A stretch of DNA of 13,009 nucleotides, taken from the NCBI GenBank assembly GCA_025352585.1, contig JANXTD010000102.1, positions 1-13,009 of the forward strand, written 5' to 3'. The translations under genes were made by a program, and so were the position numbers. The stretch is from Fimbriiglobus sp. (lineage in GTDB: Bacteria > Planctomycetota > Planctomycetia > Gemmatales > Gemmataceae). The notes beneath the pieces are model-generated. The model ran no database searches and had not been told where the DNA came from. It was given only the letters and a program-made list of their open reading frames with translations. Of this stretch, positions 1 to 6,564 are shown piece after piece. Position 1 is the stretch's first letter. Each line of letters begins with the position of its first letter.

Positions 1-32
1 CCCGGAGTTCCGCACGCGCGCAGAACTCCGGG
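1..32. repeat. Hairpin-forming inverted repeat at the left window edge
   Basis: CCCGGAGTTC (1-10) and GAACTCCGGG (23-32) are perfect 10-bp inverted arms around a 12-nt loop rich in CG dinucleotides. The hairpin lies 28 bp past the stop codon of the minus-strand gene ending at 61, so it could end that transcript or protect its 3' end. Any T-run would lie outside the window, so a rho-independent terminator cannot be confirmed. The adjoining bases 33-54 are rich in GCTC/CCGG words and look like part of the same element. This resembles the short intergenic repeats common in planctomycete genomes, which is inference. Confidence 0.6.
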
Positions 33-60
33 CGCTCACGCTTCCGGCTCGCCGACGTGG

Positions 61-834
61 CTAATCGATCACGACGCGGCCGCTGAGCCAGAACGAGCCG
101 GACAGGATACCGCCGACCTTCGGGGCGCGGTCGAGCAGCGACACGTCGATGACCGCGTCGTAGGTGCCGCCGATGGTCTGCACCAGGGCCGTCACGAACG
201 GCTGCTTGGTGAAGACGTTGATGCGGCGCTCCGAACTCAGCACGCGGCCGTTCATAATCACGCGGGCCTCGGGCAGGCTTGTTGCTCCGCCGTCGGGGTG
301 GAACAGGCCGCTGGGGATGAACGACTCCGGGGCCATCCGCGGGCCGTCGGCCGACTGCGAGGCGTTGAAGTCGGCCTCGGTGTCGAAGCACTCGACCTCG
401 TGGGCGAACGCCGCGATCTGCATGGGCACCGTCACCGGCAGGTCGAGCGGTTCGAGCCGGGCGAACTCGGGCGAATCGACGACCATCGGGTAGACGCCCT
501 GCACGTCGGCGGTGTCGGTGTCGTCGGACTCGCCGGCGGGGTCGGCCCAGGCGTAGAAGCCGCCGTCGAAGGGGCCGGCGTTCTCGGGCCGGACGCGGTG
601 GGCGAGCCGCACGATCACGCGCGACTGCCCGGCGAAGTGCGGTGTCACCCCGGCGAACTCGTTGTCGGCGTTGACCTGTAGCCAGAGTTCCGCGCCGCTG
701 GGGTCATGCCAGTGGAAGTAGGTCCCCCCGGCGAACGGCACCGGCGCGGAGTGCGGCCCGACCGCCTCGGCGAGCTGGACGAGTTCGTCCTCGCTATCGA
801 CGGCCATGCCCAGAGTCGAGAAGTGGCTGGGCAT
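61..834 (-). CDS. Conserved hypothetical protein, 257 aa
   Basis: The function is unknown. The start is the ATG at 834 (protein begins MPSHFSTLGMAV). It has GGAG six bases upstream, and the longer open frame to 945 only adds translated intergenic repeat sequence (PYPTPHTRYP). There is no signal peptide or membrane segment, so the protein is probably cytoplasmic, and it is acidic. Two similar motifs, PFAGGTYFHWHDPSG (about residues 33-47) and PFDGGFYAWADPAGE (88-102), suggest an internal duplication. A conserved-looking middle (QIAAFAHEVECFDTE, then ESFIPSGLF) and the end VGGILSGSFWLSGR look like a structured single-domain protein. From memory this resembles a widespread uncharacterised family seen also in actinobacteria, but I cannot name it. 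It is the last gene of the minus-strand run and is followed by the hairpin at 1-32. Confidence 0.85.
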   Translation of the reverse strand: MPSHFSTLGMAVDSEDELVQLAEAVGPHSAPVPFAGGTYFHWHDPSGAELWLQVNADNEFAGVTPHFAGQSRVIVRLAHRVRPENAGPFDGGFYAWADPAGESDDTDTADVQGVYPMVVDSPEFARLEPLDLPVTVPMQIAAFAHEVECFDTEADFNASQSADGPRMAPESFIPSGLFHPDGGATSLPEARVIMNGRVLSSERRINVFTKQPFVTALVQTIGGTYDAVIDVSLLDRAPKVGGILSGSFWLSGRVVID

Positions 835-850
835 CGGTTGCTCCGCAATC

Positions 851-874
851 GGGTATCGGGTGTGGGGTGTGGGG
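851..874 (+). repeat. G-quadruplex-capable G-run element
   Basis: Four G-runs lie close together on the plus strand: GGG 851-853, GGG 858-860, GGGG 864-867 and GGGG 871-874. Loops of 4, 3 and 3 bases separate them, which fits the canonical intramolecular G-quadruplex pattern. The element sits immediately upstream of the ribosome binding site of the minus-strand gene starting at 834. The G-rich strand is therefore the template strand, and the transcript carries the C-rich copy in its 5' leader. Structure formation is inference. Confidence 0.6.
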
Positions 875-908
875 TATGGTCGAACCGACTTAGCTGCTCG
901 GCTCGGCG

Positions 909-1307
909 TCACTCCGCGACGCGGAACCGCTGAAGGTGGTCCCACATTTCGTCTAAGCTAGCGGCTAAGGTCAAGCCGTTGGTGTCCGCGTCTTCATTCA
1001 TTTCGACGCGCATCGTCCGCAGTTCGTCTCCCACGAACAGGTAAACGCGGCCGTCAGTCTTGACAGATCTCATGGAGCCGTCCGGGTGACGAACTTTGGG
1101 CAGGCCAGCAACATTGGGGTCGTAACGCGGGTCGGCGTGGCGTTCTTCGACGGTCCAGGCCGTAGGCCACGCCTGGACGACAAGGAACCGGAGCCAGTCG
1201 CCGCCCTCAGAGTAGCCGAACGAGAGGCACACCCGGAGGTCGCCGAGGTTGAACGCCTGTCCGCTTTGCTCGACATCGGCCCCGTAGTCGCGTAACCGAT
1301 CCTTCAC
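909..1307 (-). CDS. Hypothetical protein, 132 aa
   Basis: I do not recognise the family. The start chosen is GTG at 1307 (protein begins VKDRLRDYGADVEQSG), with a GGGG stretch about seven bases upstream. The open frame reaches ATG at 1424, but that extension runs through the intergenic repeat (WVSGVGCCG) and looks non-coding. The product has no signal peptide or membrane helix. It alternates beta-like stretches (LRVCLSFGY, WLRFLVVQAW, GRVYLFVGDELRTMRVEM) and ends in a probable amphipathic helix (LDEMWDHLQRFRVAE), consistent with a small alpha/beta cytoplasmic protein. It lies between two inverted copies of a GGGT(A/G)TCGGGTGTGGGG element (851-867 and 1377-1393). The start is uncertain, and an accessory or horizontally moved gene is possible. 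Confidence 0.65.
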   Translation of the reverse strand: MKDRLRDYGADVEQSGQAFNLGDLRVCLSFGYSEGGDWLRFLVVQAWPTAWTVEERHADPRYDPNVAGLPKVRHPDGSMRSVKTDGRVYLFVGDELRTMRVEMNEDADTNGLTLAASLDEMWDHLQRFRVAE

Positions 1308-1376
1308 GTCACAGCCCCACTCATGAGATGGCGAAGAGGTCAGCGTTCCCCATGACGCCGAACGGCTTCCACAACA

Positions 1377-1393
1377 CCCCACACCCGACACCC
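1377..1393 (-). repeat. Inverted copy of the G-run element
   Basis: Read on the minus strand, this is GGGTGTCGGGTGTGGGG. It matches 16 of 17 bases of the plus-strand element at 851-867 (GGGTATCGGGTGTGGGG) in opposite orientation. It has three G-runs here, so it is not a full quadruplex motif by itself. A 9-base fragment, GGGTGTCGG on the minus strand, recurs at about 1789-1797 between the membrane-protein and DUF5076 genes. Confidence 0.6.
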
Positions 1394-1436
1394 ACCGCGT
1401 CAGTATTAGTCCGCCGAGCCTCACTCGGCCGGGAGT

Positions 1437-1760
1437 TCACGGGCATCGACGAACCGGCCGCGGTGCCGCGTCGTCGAGTTCGACCTCCAGCGCCTTGAGC
1501 ACCCGCCGGATCGTCTCCTCTGGCTCGGTGCCGGTCTCCGACTCGAGGACGTTGGCGAGGTGCCGAATCGTGTCGGCCAGCACCTTGCCCCAAGCCAAGT
1601 CCTCGTCAATGCCTGAGTGTTGCCAGTGGCCGATGTTCAGCGTGCAGTGCAGCCCGCCCCCGGCGATCCACACCCGCAGCATTTCGACTGCCCGCTCGTC
1701 AGCCTCCACCGCCGGTGGGACGGGTAGTTCGTGAGCCTGGCGCTTCTTCGCCTCCGCCAT
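1437..1760 (-). CDS. DUF5076 domain protein with probable 3' frameshift
   Basis: The protein is 107 aa as read. The start is ATG at 1760 with GGAG nine bases upstream. The core matches my memory of DUF5076: ELPVPPAVEAD (residues 11-21), EMLRVWIAGGGLHCTLNIG (26-44), then AWGKVLADTIRHLANVLE (56-73) and a C-terminal helix ending ALEVELDD. Function is unknown; members are small soluble proteins. The reading frame ends DDAAPRPVRRCP, but one frame over the DNA reads GRFVDARELPAE with a stop at 1421. That resembles the Gly-x-Phe-Val tail I recall in relatives. The span 1421-1760 is 340 nt, one base more than 113 codons, so a single inserted base near 1455-1465 would explain it. This could be a true mutation or a sequencing error. 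The gene begins 40 bp after the upstream membrane-protein gene and is probably cotranscribed with it. Confidence 0.85.
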   Translation of the reverse strand: MAEAKKRQAHELPVPPAVEADERAVEMLRVWIAGGGLHCTLNIGHWQHSGIDEDLAWGKVLADTIRHLANVLESETGTEPEETIRRVLKALEVELDDAAPRPVRRCP

Positions 1761-1800
1761 GCGAGCGACTCCACGGCCGAACCTCTGCCGACACCCGAGA

Positions 1801-3612
1801 TCAGCGATAGTCCGCCGACGGGGCCGGCTCCCACGACAGATCGAAGGGGGCGTCGGCGGTCGCCTCGCTGTCGCCCTCGTCCTTGAAGACGTGCAGGACG
1901 CGCGCCCGGCTCAACTCGACGTACTGGCTCTCGTCGAAGCCGGCGGCGCGGCGGCGGGCGACGCGCGGGGCGTCCGGCTGGCACTCGTGGATCATCGTCC
2001 GCACCCGCGGGATCAGCCGGAACAGGTGGTCCTCGGCGCGACGCAACCCGCCGTGCTTGTCGTAAACCTCGAACAGCGCCCGGATCACGCGCTCCACCGC
2101 CCGCGCCGGCACGCCGTCATCGACGATGACCTCGTCGATCTCGACGGCCCGCATCATGGCGTGGAACTGCTGGCGGACGCGCGGCCGGAACACGCTCGCG
2201 TACCACGGGCCGACGTGCCGGGGGGTCGGGGCGTCGTCGGCGCGGCGCGGCGGCTCCTCGTAGGTCAGGGCCGCGGCGTGCCACCAGTGCGGGGCGAAGC
2301 GGTAGTAGCCGCCCTTCCGCTTCTTGAGGCCGTAAGCGCGGCCGAGGATCTTCCGCAGGCCGCGGTAGGCCCGGCGGCGCAGTTGCAAGGCGTCGCGGCG
2401 GGCCAGGCGGTCGATCACGTCGGGGTTGTCGAGGTCGCGCAGACTCACCTTGAGTGGCCACGACGGCTGGAATTCAAACGCCTCCGACTGCTCGGGCGCG
2501 ACGAGAATAATCGCCACGTCGCCGGGCCGGCGGCGGTCGCCGCGGCGGCGCACCCGCCAGCCGCGTGCCGCCAGCAGCGGGCAGCCCTTGAGCGAGGCGA
2601 TCGGCAGGTCGGTCGTCCAGTGCAGGCCCAACGGCGTGCGGTTGGCGGGGTCGGCGGCGCGGAGCTTCCACAGCGTGAACGCCGCCATCGCCACGAAGCC
2701 GGGGACCATCCAGGCCGTACTCACGCCGATGAGGTCGGTCATCAGCATCGGGTCGAACTTGTCCGGCGACGTGAGCAGTCGGCCGCCGCACGCGCTGAGC
2801 AGCAGGTTGCCCACGAAGAGGGCGGTTAGGGCGCAGAAGCCGGCGACGATGCGCTGCTGCGGGACGGCGTAGATCGGCCGGCCGGGGCGCGACCGCCACA
2901 GCAGCGCCTGCGTGCCGGCGGGGCTGAACCCGGCCGCCGCGAGGGCCAGCAGCGCGACCACGCCGCACAGCCCGACGACGGCGACGACGGGGATCAACTG
3001 GGCGAGCGTCACAACGGTGACGAGGTACGCGAAGAAGGCGGCGAGTTCGCCGGCCCGCCGCTCCTGCGACTTGCGGCCGCCGGGGTGGACTTGCCGGTCG
3101 AGCAGCAGCACCGTGAAGAACAACGCCCCAATCATCACCACAAGCAGAGCCGACCAGAGTAGCGCCAGCAGCGCCAGGTAGACGACGTAGGAGGTGTTGA
3201 CGCCGAGGTCGCGCCAGCCGTTCGGGCAGAGCCACCAGACGGAGCCGGCGACCGCCGTCCAGGCGAGCAGGCCCAGCAGCGTCAGCCAGGCCCCCGACGG
3301 CGTGCGCAACGGCAGCGGCGGGTCGCCGCGCAAATCGACGCCGTAGTTGCCGCGGACGTGTTCGAGGAGCCGGCCCAGCCGACGGCGGGCGAAGCGCGTG
3401 CCGGGCCAGGGCCGGCCCTTGTGCCGGGCGAACGCCAGGGCGACCGCCGCCAGCAGCGCCGACGCGGCCAGGCTGTCGTGGACGTCGTTCTGCGCCAGCC
3501 GGCCGACGAGTTCCAGCGCGACGACGAGCGCCCCGACGAACACCACGGCGACGTAGCGCCCCGGCGGGAGGAGCCGGGACAGGCGGGGGAACGTCAACTC
3601 GATCAATCTCAT
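1801..3612 (-). CDS. Multi-pass membrane protein of unknown function, 603 aa
   Basis: I do not recognise the family. The start is ATG at 3612 (MRLIELTFPRLSRLLPPGRY) with GAGAG six bases upstream. The longer open frame to 3804 only translates the inverted repeat and was rejected. Hydrophobic segments lie at about residues 20-37, 48-62, 109-129, 141-172 (possibly two), 191-229 (two), 253-274 and 298-315, giving roughly seven to nine membrane helices. From about residue 316 the protein is soluble and very basic. This C-terminal part of about 290 residues contains ALQLRRRAYRGLRKILGRAY, GGYYRFAPHWWHAAALTYEE and an acidic-to-helical stretch EIDEVIVDDGVPARAVERVI. I see no kinase, protease, ATPase or transporter motif. 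It could be a sensor-like or scaffold membrane protein, but that is a guess. The DUF5076 gene follows after 40 bp, suggesting cotranscription. Confidence 0.88.
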   Translation of the reverse strand: MRLIELTFPRLSRLLPPGRYVAVVFVGALVVALELVGRLAQNDVHDSLAASALLAAVALAFARHKGRPWPGTRFARRRLGRLLEHVRGNYGVDLRGDPPLPLRTPSGAWLTLLGLLAWTAVAGSVWWLCPNGWRDLGVNTSYVVYLALLALLWSALLVVMIGALFFTVLLLDRQVHPGGRKSQERRAGELAAFFAYLVTVVTLAQLIPVVAVVGLCGVVALLALAAAGFSPAGTQALLWRSRPGRPIYAVPQQRIVAGFCALTALFVGNLLLSACGGRLLTSPDKFDPMLMTDLIGVSTAWMVPGFVAMAAFTLWKLRAADPANRTPLGLHWTTDLPIASLKGCPLLAARGWRVRRRGDRRRPGDVAIILVAPEQSEAFEFQPSWPLKVSLRDLDNPDVIDRLARRDALQLRRRAYRGLRKILGRAYGLKKRKGGYYRFAPHWWHAAALTYEEPPRRADDAPTPRHVGPWYASVFRPRVRQQFHAMMRAVEIDEVIVDDGVPARAVERVIRALFEVYDKHGGLRRAEDHLFRLIPRVRTMIHECQPDAPRVARRRAAGFDESQYVELSRARVLHVFKDEGDSEATADAPFDLSWEPAPSADYR

Positions 3613-3646
3613 GCCAGGCTCTCGGCGCGGCGGTGGGTCAGTAACA

Positions 3647-3655
3647 ATTCTATCA
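3647..3655 (-). promoter_or_regulatory. Possible extended -10 promoter for the membrane-protein operon
   Basis: On the minus strand the sequence reads TGATAGAAT, a TGn extension directly before TAGAAT, which matches five of six bases of the sigma-70 -10 consensus. It lies about 35 bp before the ATG at 3612 in an AT-rich patch unusual for this GC-rich DNA. I found no good -35 at 16-18 bp, as often in extended -10 promoters. Housekeeping promoters of planctomycetes are poorly characterised. Confidence 0.35.
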
Positions 3656-3693
3656 CCGGATCGGCAGGAAATGGCCCCGCCCCCGCGGAAATC

Positions 3694-3793
3694 CCGGCGA
3701 GCGGGCGGACGAAAGTCCCCCGAGCGCTCCCGAGTCCACGACCGTGACCCCGACGGGGAGCGCTCGGGGGACTTTCGTCCGCCCGCTCGCCGG
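3694..3793. repeat. Perfect 38-bp inverted repeat with 24-bp spacer
   Basis: The left arm (3694-3731) and right arm (3756-3793) are exact reverse complements over all 38 bases. The spacer is 3732-3755 and holds a small CAC/GTG dyad. The right arm ends three bases past the stop codon of the DinB-like gene (3797), and the left arm ends 81 bp before the start of the next gene. No T-run follows the stem on either strand, so it is not a classical rho-independent terminator, although RNA from either strand would form a very stable stem. Perfect arm identity suggests a recent insertion or gene-conversion-like maintenance, as in REP/BIME or MITE-type elements. Confidence 0.9.
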
Positions 3794-3796
3794 ACG

Positions 3797-4267
3797 CTAG
3801 ACACCCAGCGCCGCCCGCTTGGCGGCGACGAACGGCAGGTGGTGCGGGATGTGCCGGCCGGCCAGCGCCAGCACCTGTTCGAGGGTCAGCAGGCCGCGCT
3901 CGGTGTGGACGCACGGCCGGGCCAACGCCGACTCGTCGAGGGTCCGCAGCACGCGGGCGAGGCTCTTGCGGGTGACTTCGATCAGTTGCAACTCTTCCTC
4001 CAAGTCGCGTTCGTGGTACGCCCCGGCCGCGGCCATCGCGTCGGGGTCGGCCCCGAACAGCAGCGGCTTGGGGAAGGCGAGCGTGCGCTTCACGCGCTCG
4101 GCGATAATCGGGTCGTAGTCGGCGAGGTGCGCGACCACTTCGAGCGTGCTCCACTTGCCGGGGACGGGGCGGGCCACGAGTTGCTCCCGCGTCATCCCGG
4201 CGACGGCCGCCCGCAGCGCGGGGGGGCCGGCGAGGTAGGCTTCGATCAACTCGGGTAGCGTCGCCAT
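3797..4267 (-). CDS. DinB-like four-helix-bundle protein, 156 aa
   Basis: The length, helical pattern and key residues fit the DinB/YfiT-type superfamily, in which a His triad binds a divalent metal (Ni or Zn in characterised members). Some relatives are thiol-dependent S-transferases (for example bacillithiol transferases), but the substrate here is unknown. The start is ATG at 4267 with GGAG seven bases upstream. The hallmark first helix ends PVPGKWSTLEVVAHLADYD, supplying His47. The last helix has GRHIPHHLPF, where His139 and His143 (HxxxH) complete the triad. The protein has no signal peptide and is presumably cytoplasmic. A terminator separates it from the upstream DUF1549 gene, and the perfect inverted repeat starts three bases beyond its stop, so it may be monocistronic. 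Confidence 0.92.
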   Translation of the reverse strand: MATLPELIEAYLAGPPALRAAVAGMTREQLVARPVPGKWSTLEVVAHLADYDPIIAERVKRTLAFPKPLLFGADPDAMAAAGAYHERDLEEELQLIEVTRKSLARVLRTLDESALARPCVHTERGLLTLEQVLALAGRHIPHHLPFVAAKRAALGV

Positions 4268-4293
4268 CGGGAGACTCCGGGGGGGAAATGCGA

Positions 4294-4323
4294 AAAGCCG
4301 CCGGCGTATCCGCCGGCGGCTTT
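4294..4323 (-). terminator. Rho-independent terminator after the DUF1549/DUF1553 gene
   Basis: Bases 4294-4306 and 4311-4323 form a perfect 13-bp stem with a four-base loop (TATC on the plus strand). On the minus strand the stem ends ...GGCTTT and runs into another T, then CGCATTT. The GC-rich stem, short loop and short T-run, placed 26 bp after the stop at 4350, fit an intrinsic terminator. It separates the secreted protein's transcript from the DinB-like gene. Confidence 0.8.
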
Positions 4324-4327
4324 CGAG

Positions 4328-4333
4328 ATTGTA
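4328..4333 (-). promoter_or_regulatory. Possible -10 element (TACAAT) ahead of the DinB-like gene
   Basis: The minus strand reads TACAAT, five of six matches to the -10 consensus, between the DUF1549/1553 stop and the terminator stem. No convincing -35 is visible. If it is used, the terminator hairpin would lie in the leader of the DinB-like transcript. The evidence is weak, and chance is a fair alternative. Confidence 0.2.
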
Positions 4334-4349
4334 CGCCTTCCCGCCACGC

Positions 4350-6311
4350 TTAGTGGTTCAGCATGAACTCGTTGGTGTTCATCAGCGCCCAAAGCAGGTC
4401 CTGGTAGAAGCTCACGTCGCCGGGGGCACTCGGCAGCACCACGCCCGTGGCCACGACGGCCGGCGGCTTGCCCTTGGCCGGGTTGCCCTTGGGCGGCGCG
4501 ACCGGGGTCACCTTCGGCGCGGACGGGGCCTTCGGGGCCGCGCCGGTCCCCGGGGTCGCGGCCCCGACTGCCGCCGGGGCCTCGCCCTTGACGATCGCGC
4601 CCTTGAGTTGCAGCGTCTTGATGCGCGTCTTCTCCTCGCCGGTCGGGTGGCGGTTCAGCGTCATCAGGAACAGCTCGTCCACGATCGCGTCGGGGCTGGA
4701 CGCCCCGGACTTCGTGTGCTTGGCCACGAGTTTGAGCACCGGGTTCGAGCCGCCCGCGCCGATCTCGGTGTTGATCTCCTTGCCATTCATCATCAGTAGC
4801 GCCTGGACGATGGTGCCGTTGAACACCAGTTCGTTGCCCTCGTCGTCGCCGAACTGATCGACGAGCTTGTCCAGCCAGTTCTCGCGGGCCGCCTTACGAA
4901 GCTTGTCGTCGCCGCCCTTGGCGCTGTCGGCCTTGGTCGCGGTGGCCATGCTCTCGTACAGCGTCTCCGGCGACATCGCCTTGAGCGGCATCCGCGCGAA
5001 GTACATGTCGAACTTGGGGTCGGCGTACTCCTTCGTGGCGACGTGCCTCAACTGGTAGGCGTCCGAGTTGCAGATCCACTCGAGCAAGAGCTTCGGGTTG
5101 TAGTTGTACTTGGCGAACTCCTCGCCCAGCTTCGCGAGCATCTCGGGGTGGACGACCTCGTTGTGGCTGCCGAAGTCGTCGATCGACGCCTCCTTGTTGA
5201 GCCCGCGGCCGAACAGGTGGCCCCAGATGCGGTTGACGTACGCCTTCGAGAAGTTGTCGTGGCTGACGACGTACTGCGCCAGCGCCTCGCGGCGCGACTT
5301 GGCGTCGGTGCCGGTCGGCAGGAACTTGTCACTCTTCTCGCCCTTGTCGGCCTGGGCGACGTGCTTCAGGAACACCGCCTTCGATGACTTCAACTGGCCG
5401 TCGCGGCGCTCGTAGTAGACGCGGCCGTCGGCGTTGAGCCCGGTGGAGTCGTCGAGGACCATCTTGACCAGCGGCGTCGCCATCATGGCGCGGCCGCGGA
5501 CCTTCGGGGTCGGGTCGCCGCTGCGGCCGACCTGGCGGAAGAAGGCGTTGACGCCCCAGAAGTCCGACTGCACCCACTCCTTGTTGAACGGGTGGTCGTG
5601 GCACTGCGTGCACTGCGTTTGCAGGCCCAGGAACAGCCGGGTGACCCGCGACGTGACCGGCACGGCGTCGAAGGTCCCGAGTTCGGAGCGCTTCTCCGGG
5701 GCGTTCTTCTCGCCGAGTTGCACGGCGACGAAGTTGACCGCGCCGTTCTCGTTCGACTGGCCGGTCGCGGTGAGAATCGCGACGGTCATGTCCTTGTGGT
5801 TGACCTCCTTGAGCAACTCCGCCAGCAGCCAGACGCGCATCTGCTCGCGGTAGCGCGGCTCGACGGAGCGGCTCATCAGCCAGACCGTCCACAGGTCGGC
5901 CCAGTGGTCGGCGAACTCGTTGGCGTAGTCGAACTTCAGCACGGTCTTGCCGTCGATTTTGACCACCGAGCCGTTCGGCTTCGGCTGGAAGTCGGTGGCG
6001 CTGAGCAGCCGCTTGACGAGCCGGCCTCGCTTGTTCGGGGCCATGTCGCGCTCGAAATCGAGCACCTCTTCGGGCGTGGCGATGCGGCCGATCAGGTCGA
6101 CGTAGAGCCGGCGGAGGAACTCGAGGTCAGTCGAGCGGGCGGCCGGCTTCTTGATGTCGGCCTCCTTCCACTTCGCCGCGATCGCCTCGTTGATGGCGAC
6201 CGTCTGCGGCGGGATGCTCGGCTCGGCGGCCGGGGCGCGACCGCCGAGAGCGAGGGCGAGCAGGCTAACGCCCAGTACGCCGGGGAGGTTGCCGAGAGGC
6301 AGGCGTGTCAT
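4350..6311 (-). CDS. Secreted DUF1549/DUF1553 protein with CxxCH motif, 653 aa
   Basis: This belongs to the planctomycete PSCyt2/PSD1 family of exported proteins, whose biochemical role is unproven; expansion alongside sulfatases and polymer-degradation genes is known for the family. The start is ATG at 6311 with GAGGA seven bases upstream. The frame remains open to 6596, but that extension lacks a signal peptide. Residues 1-28 form a signal peptide with a hydrophobic core (VLGVSLLALALGG) and a likely APA/A cleavage site. DUF1549 covers about residues 60-250 (FLRRLYVDLIGRIATPEEVL) and includes CTQCH at 234-238, a heme c-type motif. DUF1553 follows from about 340 (YVNRIWGHLFGRGL, then DFG). 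A Pro/Ala/Lys-rich insert at about 578-630 separates PTGEEKTRI from the usual end DLLWALMNTNEFMLNH. The customary DUF1501 partner is not next to it; a terminator follows instead. Confidence 0.95.
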   Translation of the reverse strand: MTRLPLGNLPGVLGVSLLALALGGRAPAAEPSIPPQTVAINEAIAAKWKEADIKKPAARSTDLEFLRRLYVDLIGRIATPEEVLDFERDMAPNKRGRLVKRLLSATDFQPKPNGSVVKIDGKTVLKFDYANEFADHWADLWTVWLMSRSVEPRYREQMRVWLLAELLKEVNHKDMTVAILTATGQSNENGAVNFVAVQLGEKNAPEKRSELGTFDAVPVTSRVTRLFLGLQTQCTQCHDHPFNKEWVQSDFWGVNAFFRQVGRSGDPTPKVRGRAMMATPLVKMVLDDSTGLNADGRVYYERRDGQLKSSKAVFLKHVAQADKGEKSDKFLPTGTDAKSRREALAQYVVSHDNFSKAYVNRIWGHLFGRGLNKEASIDDFGSHNEVVHPEMLAKLGEEFAKYNYNPKLLLEWICNSDAYQLRHVATKEYADPKFDMYFARMPLKAMSPETLYESMATATKADSAKGGDDKLRKAARENWLDKLVDQFGDDEGNELVFNGTIVQALLMMNGKEINTEIGAGGSNPVLKLVAKHTKSGASSPDAIVDELFLMTLNRHPTGEEKTRIKTLQLKGAIVKGEAPAAVGAATPGTGAAPKAPSAPKVTPVAPPKGNPAKGKPPAVVATGVVLPSAPGDVSFYQDLLWALMNTNEFMLNH

Positions 6312-6341
6312 CGAAGGGTCCTCGGGTCGCGGGCGGTGTCG

Positions 6342-6362
6342 GGACGGTATTGTAAACCGTCC
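6342..6362. promoter_or_regulatory. Possible operator overlapping a -10-like TACAAT
   Basis: GGACGGT (6342-6348) and ACCGTCC (6356-6362) form a perfect 7-bp dyad with a 7-bp centre. The minus strand of the centre contains TACAAT (plus 6349-6354), a good -10 match for the gene starting at 6311. No clear -35 is present. A dyad over a -10 box would suit a repressor site, or the hairpin could act in RNA. The functional reading is inference. Confidence 0.3.
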
Positions 6363-6564
6363 GCAAGCCTCGTGGTATCGCCAATCGCGAAACCGGGCGT
6401 GCGGCGTCACTTCGTGAGATGAGCCGTCAACCGGCGAAGTTCCCAAAAGGCTCCCCGCGACGCGCCGTTGCCGCGCCAGGTGTTCGGTGTTGCGCGCGGC
6501 GATCTCACCCCACCCAGTCGTCTCGCGAAATTGCATTTGTTGCAAGAAATTATTCGCCGGAGTG

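Noticed and set aside
1308..1360. A mini-ORF ATG-AGT-GGG-GCT-GTG-ACG-TGA whose stop overlaps the GTG start of the 132-aa gene, suggesting translational coupling.
   Set aside because: Six codons without its own ribosome binding site or known precedent; the overlap is easily coincidental.
1759..2829. A 356-codon plus-strand frame opposite the membrane protein.
   Set aside because: It is antisense to a gene with strong membrane-helix pattern and a plausible start; the translated product is Arg/Ala/Val-rich without motifs.
3055..3090. A stretch in the membrane-protein gene (GGRKSQER) resembling the translated arm of the 38-bp inverted repeat (GGRKSPER).
   Set aside because: Only about 18 of 23 bases match and the stretch fits a normal basic loop after a membrane helix, so chance is more likely than a repeat insertion.
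3694..3793. The 38-bp inverted repeat as an ordinary rho-independent terminator.
   Set aside because: There is no T-run after the stem on either strand, and the stem is much longer than typical terminators with a 24-nt loop.
5592..6422. A 276-codon plus-strand frame opposite the DUF1549/DUF1553 gene.
   Set aside because: The minus-strand frame has a signal peptide, CxxCH and two recognised domains, so this is a shadow.
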